A stretch of DNA of 8,854 nucleotides from Mesotoga sp. UBA6090 (GTDB taxonomy: Bacteria > Thermotogota > Thermotogae > Petrotogales > Kosmotogaceae): NCBI RefSeq assembly GCF_002435945.1, contig NZ_DIXC01000016.1, forward strand, positions 1 through 8,854. The letters run 5' to 3'. The position numbers were made by a program, and so were the translations under genes. Of this stretch, positions 1 through 6,075 are shown piece by piece (within the stretch, counting starts at the first letter, position 1; every line of letters begins with the position of its first letter). The notes beneath the pieces were generated by a model. That model saw nothing but the letters and a program-made list of their open reading frames with translations, did no database searches and was not told where the DNA came from.

Positions 1-409
1 AACCCACTAGAAGTTCATCTGTAGCAATGAAGTAGTCGCTGGGTCTAGATCCCTCTCTCAAGACTTCTGGAATAGGGGTAGCTGCAAGAAGGCTGATCCC
101 CTGGGAATCGGCAAATTGAACGAAAGGCTCCACATCTGGTTGTTCCCAATAAGCCTTGAAGGGAAACCAGGACTGCCAGTTGTTATAATAAACAGGTTCA
201 CTGACGTCTTGAATTTCAATCAGATCTACCTTCCCAACTCTCTGTGGAGTATCGCTTACGTTTCGAATCGAAACTTGAACAAGAACACCAGATGAATCGG
301 GAAGACTGGAGAAGACGTAGGTAACACTCAGGTCTTCTTTCTCTATCTTGAACTCTCTCCCACCGGCAAGTATCAACTCTTCAATGCTTTCAACTCTTAT
401 TTTAAGCAC
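1..409 (-). CDS. galA: Alpha-galactosidase, GH36 family (N-terminal 136 residues; cut by window edge)
   Basis: The frame is open from a GTG at 409-407 to the window edge, giving 136 residues of the N-terminal beta-sandwich region. GH36 enzymes hydrolyse terminal alpha-1,6-galactosides such as melibiose and raffinose. The visible support is the NNWQSW segment at residues 76-81 and a Pro-rich stretch leading to SRPSDYF at 121-127. Both resemble T. maritima GalA (VNNWQSWGP and LQSDYF, recalled rather than aligned). The catalytic aspartates lie in the TIM barrel outside the window, so activity cannot be judged. The GTG start is chosen because GAGGTGAT (plus 415-422) lies 5 nt upstream. A sigma-70-type promoter is found at 437-465. 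No signal peptide is visible, so the enzyme is probably cytoplasmic. It lies downstream of galK on the same strand, which supports a galactoside-use role. Another GH36 or related GH31-like specificity is possible. Confidence 0.8.
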   Translation of the reverse strand, partial: MLKIRVESIEELILAGGREFKIEKEDLSVTYVFSSLPDSSGVLVQVSIRNVSDTPQRVGKVDLIEIQDVSEPVYYNNWQSWFPFKAYWEQPDVEPFVQFADSQGISLLAATPIPEVLREGSRPSDYFIATDELLVG

Positions 410-436
410 TTTAGATCACCTCACAGCTTTGCTTTA

Positions 437-465
437 ATTATAGGCTAGTGCAAAAATAAGTTGAA
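437..465 (-). promoter_or_regulatory. Promoter of the alpha-galactosidase gene
   Basis: Read on the minus strand, a perfect TATAAT (437-442) lies 17 bp downstream of TTCAAC (460-465, three of six consensus bases). Transcription would start near 430, about 20 nt before the GTG and just upstream of its ribosome binding site. The gene can therefore be expressed separately from the upstream galK cluster. Confidence 0.6.
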
Positions 466-476
466 TCATAGTCTCA

Positions 477-492
477 CCATTGGTACCAGTGG
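477..492. promoter_or_regulatory. 16-bp imperfect palindrome, possible operator upstream of the galactosidase promoter
   Basis: CCATTGGTACCAGTGG is symmetrical except for one mismatched pair (positions 4 and 13), with an 8-bp perfect core TGGTACCA. Its centre lies about 20 bp upstream of the -35 element of the galactosidase promoter, a position that suits an activator or an upstream repressor site. The regulator is unknown, and no regulator gene lies in this window. Confidence 0.3.
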
Positions 493-616
493 GAAAGCCG
501 GTTACGCTATCAATTCTGATTGTCTGTTTTTGATGCTCCCCCAGACGCTAAGTTTCTAGCAATTTCGCGCCGCATCTTCTTTCACAATAGAGACCCGAAC
601 TTCTGGTAACCGGGTT

Positions 617-1759
617 TCAGATTTCCTTAAGCACACCATCCAGATCTGCAAGAAGGTCCTCAATGTTCTCAATACCTACAGAGAGTCTTACCCCTCCTTC
701 AGAAAGGCCAACCTCCCGTAGCTGCTCGCTGGTGAATGAAGAATGGCTGGTAAGAATCGGAATCGTTGCGAGAGACTCGACTCCGGCCAAACTTGTAGCT
801 TCAAGAAAGAGCTCGCTCTTCCTAATAAACTCCTTTGCCGTCTCGAGATCCTTTACTTCGAGATAAACGACTCCTCCGAACCCCCTGCAATTAGCGAAAC
901 AGTTTGGAACGGAACTTCTCAAAGATGGGTGAGAAACCAGACGAACCTTCGGGCTTTTTGAAAGAAAAAGAGCTATCTCTTTTGCATTATTGTTGTGCAG
1001 TTCCATCCGGAGTCCGAGCGTCTTGACTCCTCGACTTACAAGAAAAGCTTCGAAAGGAGCCCCGTTCGTGCCCAGCTTGATCATTTTCTGCCTTGCCCGT
1101 GTTTCCAACTCTCTGTCTCTGAAAGCGGCAAAGCCAGCAATAACATCTGAATGTCCGTTCACGTATTTCGAGAGGCTCTGAACGTCGACGTCTGCTCCGT
1201 ACTCAAGGGGTCTGAAATTGTAAGGAGACAAGAAGGTATTATCTACTACAAGCAGAGCTCTCCTCTTGCTTATCATGTGCGATATTCTCTGGATGTCGGA
1301 GAGAATCAGATTAGGATTAGTCATTGACTCGACATAGACAATTCCAGTATTATCGTCAACCAGGCTTTCAAGAGCTTCTAACCGGGACTGATCGAATCTC
1401 CTTATTTCCACACCCATATCCGACAGGTCTGCAAGAAGGCTCTGTGTGCCACCGTAGATATTCCTGGAAATCACTAAATTCATTCCCGATCTCAAAAAAG
1501 TGAGAAAGACCGTTGTTATCGCGCCCATTCCCGAAGAAAAGAAGATCCCTCCAGCTCCTCCAAAAAGGTTTGAAAGCTTTCTTTCTACAACACCTATCGA
1601 AGGATTTCCAACCCTGGTATAGAAAGTCTCTGAGTTTTCGCTCGCATACTTTTCATCGTTGACCACGAAGTTCGATGTTTGAAAGATTGGAGTTGACACT
1701 GCGTCGAAAATCTTTGTCTCTTCTCCGATGTGAACCGCTCTAGTATTGAATCCACGCAT
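617..1759 (-). CDS. Cys/Met metabolism PLP-dependent enzyme (cystathionine gamma-synthase / gamma-lyase type)
   Basis: This 380-residue protein is a complete fold-type I trans-sulfuration enzyme of usual family length. Visible family residues are Tyr47/Arg49 in YTRVGNP (phosphate contacts from the neighbouring subunit), SSGMGA at 75-80 (PLP phosphate loop), Tyr102 in IYGGT (stacks on the PLP ring), Asp173 in DNTF (pairs with the pyridine nitrogen), the PLP Schiff-base Lys198 in SLSKYVNGHSDV, and Arg358 near the C-terminus (binds substrate carboxylate). Gly104 stands where methionine gamma-lyases carry cysteine, and Glu328 in AGVES matches the glutamate typical of cystathionine gamma-synthases and gamma-lyases. 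These favour that branch, but O-acyl-homoserine sulfhydrylase remains possible. The ATG is 7 nt after the oxidoreductase stop. Its weak Shine-Dalgarno (GAGG, about 15 nt upstream) lies inside that gene, suggesting translational coupling. The exact reaction is inferred. Confidence 0.88.
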   Translation of the reverse strand: MRGFNTRAVHIGEETKIFDAVSTPIFQTSNFVVNDEKYASENSETFYTRVGNPSIGVVERKLSNLFGGAGGIFFSSGMGAITTVFLTFLRSGMNLVISRNIYGGTQSLLADLSDMGVEIRRFDQSRLEALESLVDDNTGIVYVESMTNPNLILSDIQRISHMISKRRALLVVDNTFLSPYNFRPLEYGADVDVQSLSKYVNGHSDVIAGFAAFRDRELETRARQKMIKLGTNGAPFEAFLVSRGVKTLGLRMELHNNNAKEIALFLSKSPKVRLVSHPSLRSSVPNCFANCRGFGGVVYLEVKDLETAKEFIRKSELFLEATSLAGVESLATIPILTSHSSFTSEQLREVGLSEGGVRLSVGIENIEDLLADLDGVLKEI

Positions 1760-1766
1760 CTGTCTA

Positions 1767-2768
1767 TCAGCTTTCCTCTAGCAAGGAATCGACAGCTACT
1801 ACTCTCTTTTCTCTTGCCGAAATCAGACCGGCCTCAATTGTGGCAAGATCCGAGAGCGCTTCACCAATAGTGCCAAGAGAGTTCTTCTCACCCTTAACCA
1901 CATTGTAGAAGTCCTTGAATTCTTCAATAAAGCCGTCAGTTTTGTTTACAAAGATCTTTTTACGATCGGCGCCAAAGATTTCGATTGTTGCTCCGTCCTT
2001 ATCAACAAGCATAAGACCATCTGTCCCAACGATTTCGAACCTGTTGAGGGAAGCGGGAGCACCGTAGACGACTGAGTAGTTACCGATCATTTCACATTCC
2101 AGCGTCATGTTGAAGACCACGCAGTTTTCTGCCCCAAGATAGTCCAGACTTTTCTTCGAGAATCCGCTCACTTCTTCTACATCGCCAAGTATTTTTCTTA
2201 TGGCTGCCACATCGTGTACACCCCCATCAGAAATAAAACCACCCACGTGTTCCGGAGTCTGCCTCCACTTGGTCTGAACATACTTGTTATCCTGTCCGAA
2301 ATCAACCCATTTAATCCAGCTGAAAGCAAGGGGTTTTCCTATCCTATCTTCTTTCAGCAGTTCGGCAGCCTTCTCATAGACTTCTATGTGTCTGTAGTTT
2401 TCGGCTATGTAGACGGGAGAATTGCCGGGAAGTCTCAACAAAGGTACTGCTTCCTTGACAGAGGCCGCAACCGGCTTTTCACAAATTACCGGTTTGTTAG
2501 CTCTTCTTGCAGCCATAATCATCTTCGGATTCAGGGAAATCGGAACTGCCAGGACAACAGCATCAACCAAATCTGAAGAGAGCATCTCTTCATAAGAATC
2601 AAAGACCCTTACGTCGCCACCAACTATCCCGGCGAATTCCTCAGCCTTCTTTCTCGTTCTGCTGTTGACAGCAACAACTGTGAATAACTCACTGAGATTT
2701 CTCAGTGCCGGAAGATGGAGTTCTTTTGAGGCTATCCCCGCCCCAACCACACCTAGATTAATCTTCAT
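1767..2768 (-). CDS. Gfo/Idh/MocA-family NAD(P)-dependent oxidoreductase
   Basis: The protein has 333 residues, with an N-terminal Rossmann fold (nucleotide-binding GVVGAG at residues 6-11) followed by the family's C-terminal alpha/beta substrate domain. The hallmark EKP motif is at 97-99, where the lysine is usually catalytic. An AENYRH segment follows near 122-127, and GGVHDVA near 182-188 supplies the usual His/Asp pair. Members oxidise or reduce sugars, inositols or related polyols, and the substrate cannot be read from sequence. The frame stays open to 2876, inside galK, but the ATG at 2768 is clearly the start: AAGGAGG (plus 2775-2781) sits 6 nt upstream, and the family always begins just before the GxGxxG strand. 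It lies 70 nt after galK and 7 nt before the PLP enzyme, so a three-gene operon is likely. A role on galactose or a galactoside-derived sugar is a guess from context. Confidence 0.9.
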   Translation of the reverse strand: MKINLGVVGAGIASKELHLPALRNLSELFTVVAVNSRTRKKAEEFAGIVGGDVRVFDSYEEMLSSDLVDAVVLAVPISLNPKMIMAARRANKPVICEKPVAASVKEAVPLLRLPGNSPVYIAENYRHIEVYEKAAELLKEDRIGKPLAFSWIKWVDFGQDNKYVQTKWRQTPEHVGGFISDGGVHDVAAIRKILGDVEEVSGFSKKSLDYLGAENCVVFNMTLECEMIGNYSVVYGAPASLNRFEIVGTDGLMLVDKDGATIEIFGADRKKIFVNKTDGFIEEFKDFYNVVKGEKNSLGTIGEALSDLATIEAGLISAREKRVVAVDSLLEES

Positions 2769-2838
2769 GCGATTCCTCCTTCGATAATTCAACTGAAGAT
2801 GCAAGAGATCAGAGGGATTTGCTGACCCAAAGATTCCC

Positions 2839-3939
2839 CTATAGTGAGAAAGAGGAATCAACTTCTCTTGCCCCATCTGACGTCCTCACTTCGTACGAGT
2901 CTAAATCCATCCCAAATCTCTCTTTGTATCTGGTCTTCATCACTTCAACAATCTTTTTCTCTTCTTCCCTTTCGCATAGGGCAAGTACCGACCCACCGAA
3001 TCCAGCTCCTATCATTCTCGCACCAGAGACGCCCTTCATCTCTTTTAAAGTATTGACAATGAAATCGGTTTCGTCACAGCTTACTTCATAGTCTAGAGCG
3101 AGGGATTCATGAGACTGAATTAGAAGCCGACCGAGGTTCTCGAAATTTGAATTAGACATGATTTTTACTGACTCCAAAACTCTCATGTTTTCTGAAACTA
3201 CGTGCAACGCTCGCCGGTAATATAGTTCACCCAGTCTAGCTCTGTTTGGAAAGAGATCTACCATGGAGACATCGCGATAGCTGCTCTTTCCAAGGATTTC
3301 GAGAGCCTTTCTTGCTTCCTCTCTTCTTGTGTTATAGCCTCCTCTAGAAAGGGAATGATGGACCTTGGAATCAAACACGAGAAACGTGTAATCACCAAGT
3401 TCTAGAGGTACGTACTCGTAGCGCATCTCAAGGGTATCGAGGAATATGGCCTTATCCTTCTTGCCCATTACAGCCGCGAACTGATCCATGACTCCGCACT
3501 TGACACCGACAAACTCATTTTCGGCCATCTGAGCATACTTATAGAGCTCTGTTTCATCGAGCTTCAAGTTGAAAGACGAGTTCAGTGCCACAATCATAGC
3601 TACTTCAACTGCGGCCGAACTTGAAAGGCCCGCTCCCTCTGGAAGATTGGAGTGAATCTCAATATTCATACCACCAAACTCTGTGCCGAGTTGATCTTTA
3701 AGAACCCACAAGACTCCCTTCAGATAATCGCTCCAGTCACCGGTCTTTTCGATTCTAGATTCATCAAATGAGACTCGTTCCCTTCCCATCGAGCTCAGCG
3801 TTATTCGACTACCACTTGTCTTCTCGACCGATAGAAGGACGTATTTGTCAATCGCAACGGGTAGAACAAACCCTTCATTGTAATCGGTGTGCTCACCTAT
3901 AACGTTGATCCTACCGGGTGCAACAAAGTACCTCTTCAA
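2839..3939 (-). CDS. galK: Galactokinase
   Basis: GalK phosphorylates alpha-D-galactose to galactose-1-phosphate with ATP, the first step of the Leloir pathway in the cytoplasm. With the TTG start at 3939 the protein has 366 residues and begins MKRYFVAPGRIN. The galactokinase signature GRINVIGEHTDYNEG is at 9-23 (Arg10, Glu16, Asp19). The GHMP ATP-binding loop LPEGAGLSSSAA is at 99-110, the catalytic aspartate is Asp152 in MDQF, and the third GHMP motif ARMIGAGFGGS is near 307-317. All key residues are present. An in-frame ATG at 3963 would add eight residues, but its Shine-Dalgarno is poor. GGAGGTG (plus 3945-3951) lies inside that extension, exactly 5 nt before the TTG, so I prefer the TTG. 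No galT or galE is visible; the galactosidase lies further down the strand. Confidence 0.95.
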   Translation of the reverse strand: MKRYFVAPGRINVIGEHTDYNEGFVLPVAIDKYVLLSVEKTSGSRITLSSMGRERVSFDESRIEKTGDWSDYLKGVLWVLKDQLGTEFGGMNIEIHSNLPEGAGLSSSAAVEVAMIVALNSSFNLKLDETELYKYAQMAENEFVGVKCGVMDQFAAVMGKKDKAIFLDTLEMRYEYVPLELGDYTFLVFDSKVHHSLSRGGYNTRREEARKALEILGKSSYRDVSMVDLFPNRARLGELYYRRALHVVSENMRVLESVKIMSNSNFENLGRLLIQSHESLALDYEVSCDETDFIVNTLKEMKGVSGARMIGAGFGGSVLALCEREEEKKIVEVMKTRYKERFGMDLDSYEVRTSDGAREVDSSFSL

Positions 3940-3944
3940 AACAA

Positions 3945-3951
3945 CACCTCC
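3945..3951 (-). promoter_or_regulatory. Ribosome binding site that sets the TTG start of galK
   Basis: On the minus strand GGAGGTG lies 5 nt upstream of the TTG at 3939. It falls within the codons that would be translated from the upstream ATG at 3963, which argues against that ATG being the main start. Confidence 0.75.
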
Positions 3952-3986
3952 AACATTGTACATATATGCTGTCTGTCCTTATTGAG

Positions 3987-4015
3987 AGGATAGCACCACC
4001 AGAACAAAAAAACAA
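3987..4015 (-). promoter_or_regulatory. Probable galK promoter overlapping the preceding terminator's T-tract
   Basis: On the minus strand TATCCT (3987-3992), with an extended -10 TG one base upstream, lies 17 bp from TTGTTT (4010-4015). Each element is only a partial consensus match. The -35 is made from the T-tract of the glutaredoxin terminator. Some promoter is needed here because that terminator should end upstream transcripts. Expected start is near 3980, giving a leader of about 40 nt. Confidence 0.4.
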
Positions 4016-4032
4016 AGCGGGCCACGGCCCGC
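4000..4032 (-). terminator. Intrinsic terminator after the glutaredoxin gene
   Basis: Read on the minus strand, GCGGGC-CGTG-GCCCGC (4032-4017) forms a stem of at least 6 GC pairs. It is followed at once by a T-rich tract of about 15 nt (4016-4000). It begins 22 nt after the glutaredoxin stop codon and is a canonical Rho-independent terminator. Confidence 0.92.
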
Positions 4033-4054
4033 CAGATAGTTTCTAGGCTCTTTA

Positions 4055-4294
4055 CTAGTGAATTCCCAGAAGATTGTCTATCTTGCTCTTGTCGAATCCA
4101 ACAATGACCTGACTACCTATTGTTATAACCGGGACACCCATCTGTCCGCTCTTCTTCACCATTTCCTCTGCCTTGGCTTTATCCTTACTCACGTCGTAAT
4201 CTTTGAAAGGAATCCCGTTAGTCTTGAAATAATCTTTCGCTCTCTTGCACCAGGGACAGGATGGGGTAGAATAAACAACAACCTTTGCGTTCAT
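4055..4294 (-). CDS. Small glutaredoxin-like thiol-disulfide oxidoreductase
   Basis: This 79-residue, single-domain thioredoxin-fold protein has the redox motif CPWC at 13-16, the cis-proline Pro55 in GVPVITIG, and a GFD segment at 66-68 that helps bind the partner or glutathione in glutaredoxins. Its length and CPWC motif fit the small bacterial glutaredoxin/NrdH/YruB group, which reduces disulfides in the cytoplasm. Whether it takes electrons from glutathione or from thioredoxin reductase cannot be decided here; Thermotogota generally favour the latter (inference). The ATG is supported by GGAGGTG (plus 4302-4308) 7 nt upstream. The gene stands alone between a consensus promoter and a strong terminator. 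A CsoR/CstR-type palindrome just after the promoter suggests control by metal or reactive sulfur. Confidence 0.9.
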   Translation of the reverse strand: MNAKVVVYSTPSCPWCKRAKDYFKTNGIPFKDYDVSKDKAKAEEMVKKSGQMGVPVITIGSQVIVGFDKSKIDNLLGIH

Positions 4295-4311
4295 AACTTT
4301 GCACCTCCGGT

Positions 4312-4326
4312 TACCCCCAAGGGGTA
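4312..4326. promoter_or_regulatory. CsoR/CstR-type operator candidate in the glutaredoxin 5' region
   Basis: TACCCC-CAA-GGGGTA is a 15-bp palindrome with 6-bp arms and a 3-bp centre. Operators of the CsoR/RcnR/CstR family of copper, nickel and persulfide sensors typically have this form, TACCC-n-GGGGTA. It begins a few bases after the expected transcription start and ends before the ribosome binding site, so a bound repressor would block transcription. In RNA the same bases could form a hairpin. No CsoR-family gene is in this window. Confidence 0.5.
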
Positions 4327-4337
4327 TTCATAAAACA

Positions 4338-4366
4338 ATTATAGAACACCACTTTTTTTATGTCAA
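4338..4366 (-). promoter_or_regulatory. Consensus sigma-70-type promoter of the glutaredoxin gene
   Basis: On the minus strand TTGACA (4361-4366) and TATAAT (4338-4343) are separated by exactly 17 bp, so all twelve consensus bases and the optimal spacing are present. Expected start is near 4331, about 37 nt before the ATG. So strong a core promoter for a small redox gene implies either high constitutive expression or tight repression. Confidence 0.9.
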
Positions 4367-4412
4367 CCCCGCTTTTGCCTGGGCTTGCTTTGTGAAAGGC
4401 CGGGGAAAGGAA

Positions 4413-6014
4413 TTATGGTTTTACCTTGTTAAGAAGGATCTCAAGCTTCTGTAACTGACGAAGCAGAGAAAGTTGCTGCTCGGTTACCCTCTTTCTGTTG
4501 GCGATCAGATTCTGAAGATGACCCAGGGCAACCAGCTTCACGAGGTCGTCGTTGCTAAGCGATTGCTTTGAGAGAAGCTCTTTCTCAGACTTTTTCCATT
4601 CCATATAGAATAGTCTCCCCGATGGGGTCCACCTTGTAAAGATTCTCTTTGGTACAACTAGCAGAAGCCACCCAAGACACCAATCTGCATAAAGTACAAT
4701 CGAAATCATCAGTGATTCATCTGGAAAAGAGAGGTATACCTGCCAGTTTCCAAAGACGAATTTGAGTATCACAGACCAGATTATCAGGTAGAAGACCGAA
4801 AACACGGACATAACGGTAGAACCCAGATACTCATAGAACCTTCCTGACTTCACAATACGCATAGCATGCTTTTGCCAGAAGACGTATTGTTTCTTGAACT
4901 CTTCAAGCGAGAAGTTGTCATTCTCTGCATCAGGAACCTCTACTGAACCGTCGTTGTTTCTTCGAAGCGATTTCAGCGTCTGCAAGGCCCACTGCTGTTG
5001 AGTTGGGATCCCGTTGTTGCCGGCACCAACGGCTATTGAATTCTCCCCGAGGGTGATCTCTCCGCTGTTATGCATCTCAAGAATAGTTGCTAGGAATCCA
5101 TCGTGATCCACTTCCTGGAAAGGGTTCTTGATTACTGCATTAAGAAGATATCCTGGCACATCATAAATCCGATAACCAATTTCGGACTTCACCTGAGGTT
5201 CTATGCCAAAGAGAATAAACGTGAAGAATAATACGAAAAAGGGCACCGCGATTTGAAATCCGATCAAGGCCGACAAGAATGCCTGCTGGAACATAGCTAT
5301 TTCGTGCTCTTTACGAATCGCACTCTTACTTATCGTTGTGCTTACAGCGTTTGCCATATTGTTTGCGATACTCTTTGAAAATGAGATTTTTATCTCGCCA
5401 GAGGCGTTTGAGAGAACCGATTTCATCTGAAGCCTTACAGTGTTTCCGACTATCTCTACGCTGGCTTCTTTGTAAGGCCTGACAGAGATATCGTCCTCGG
5501 TAATCCTAGAGATTATGGTCTCAGGCAGCTCTATGGAAAGAGCAATATCTCTTGTCATCGCATCTGAATTTGGTTCCCAGAATTTGTAGCTGAACACAGC
5601 TATATCCGATCCTATTTCAACAACACCGGATATGTTGTATTCGGTCGTCATCACAAACTGATTGACTTCTTGTTCAAGAAAGACCCGCGCATCGAACCCA
5701 CCTGGGGATGAGGATATCTCTCGGACTACACCAGTTCCTTGGGAAACCTCAATTGAATATGAATTGAGAACCGAGGGATATGACAGATGGAGTTTCTTCG
5801 AAGCCGTTCTGTTGTTGCGGGACAACGTATAGATCGAAAGCTCTTCAACGAAAAGATCTCCCTGATCATTCAGCCTCGCGTTGATTTCAACTGAATCGAT
5901 CTTGTACGGGGCAGATTCCCTCCAGAAGCCGTTTCCTAAGGCAATAAACATGAAGAAGCCGCTGACCATCATGAATATTATAAAAAAATACTTTCTTTCG
6001 AATTTCCTTTTCAT
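4413..6014 (-). CDS. DUF2207-like membrane protein with C-terminal coiled coil
   Basis: This 533-residue membrane protein has no assigned function. A hydrophobic N-terminal segment (about 9-29) acts as signal or anchor. It precedes a beta-rich extracytoplasmic region starting YKIDSVEINARLNDQGDLFVEE, the typical opening of DUF2207. Further membrane segments lie near 247-270, 398-421 and 434-455. The cytoplasmic part between them (about 280-390) includes HDGFLATILEMHNSGEI, resembling the winged-helix-like stretch of DUF2207 proteins, and RWTPSGRLFYMEWKK (461-475) resembles their conserved C-terminal block. The tail (about 488-530) is leucine-rich with heptad spacing, probably a coiled coil; many DUF2207 proteins instead end in a Gly/Ser-rich tail. 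The ATG has GGTGAG 5 nt upstream. No terminator is clear downstream, so transcripts may read into the glutaredoxin gene. DUF2207 genes often sit beside lemA, and lemA is nearby on the opposite strand. Confidence 0.78.
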   Translation of the reverse strand: MKRKFERKYFFIIFMMVSGFFMFIALGNGFWRESAPYKIDSVEINARLNDQGDLFVEELSIYTLSRNNRTASKKLHLSYPSVLNSYSIEVSQGTGVVREISSSPGGFDARVFLEQEVNQFVMTTEYNISGVVEIGSDIAVFSYKFWEPNSDAMTRDIALSIELPETIISRITEDDISVRPYKEASVEIVGNTVRLQMKSVLSNASGEIKISFSKSIANNMANAVSTTISKSAIRKEHEIAMFQQAFLSALIGFQIAVPFFVLFFTFILFGIEPQVKSEIGYRIYDVPGYLLNAVIKNPFQEVDHDGFLATILEMHNSGEITLGENSIAVGAGNNGIPTQQQWALQTLKSLRRNNDGSVEVPDAENDNFSLEEFKKQYVFWQKHAMRIVKSGRFYEYLGSTVMSVFSVFYLIIWSVILKFVFGNWQVYLSFPDESLMISIVLYADWCLGWLLLVVPKRIFTRWTPSGRLFYMEWKKSEKELLSKQSLSNDDLVKLVALGHLQNLIANRKRVTEQQLSLLRQLQKLEILLNKVKP

Positions 6015-6037
6015 TTCATCTCACCCTTTGTATTATA
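6008..6037. promoter_or_regulatory. Divergent promoter with overlapping -10 elements
   Basis: Rightward, TTTTCA (6008-6013) and TATTAT (6031-6036) are spaced 17 bp and would start transcription near 6043, about 33 nt before the phosphatase ATG at 6076. Leftward, a perfect TATAAT (6032-6037) would start the DUF2207 transcript near 6025, with a very short leader that still holds its ribosome binding site. No good leftward -35 is seen. The two -10 boxes share five base pairs. Confidence 0.5.
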
Positions 6038-6075
6038 CTCTGCTTATGAAAACTATCTGGAAAATGGAGGAAGAG

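Noticed and set aside
198..409. Reading the left-edge frame as an uncharacterised protein rather than a galactosidase
   Set aside because: The NNWQSW and SRPSDYF segments in the right order and spacing match GH36 alpha-galactosidases, and galK nearby agrees, although only the N-terminus is visible.
590..616. Possible terminator after the PLP enzyme (ACCCG...CGGGT)
   Set aside because: The stem has only about five to six pairs with a ten-base loop and is not followed by a T-tract.
2214..2576. A 120-residue plus-strand open frame inside the oxidoreductase gene
   Set aside because: It is the antisense shadow of a well-supported conserved gene, with no ribosome binding site or recognisable domain.
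4370..4412. Possible terminator after the DUF2207-like gene (CCCCG...GCGGGG, CTTT-CAC-AAAG)
   Set aside because: The pairings are short or widely separated and no T-tract follows on the minus strand, so I do not call a terminator.
5881..6075. N-terminal extension of the HAD phosphatase reaching into the DUF2207-like gene
   Set aside because: It would overlap the divergent gene and shared promoter. The HAD nucleophile motif begins 10 residues after the ATG at 6076, which has a good ribosome binding site.
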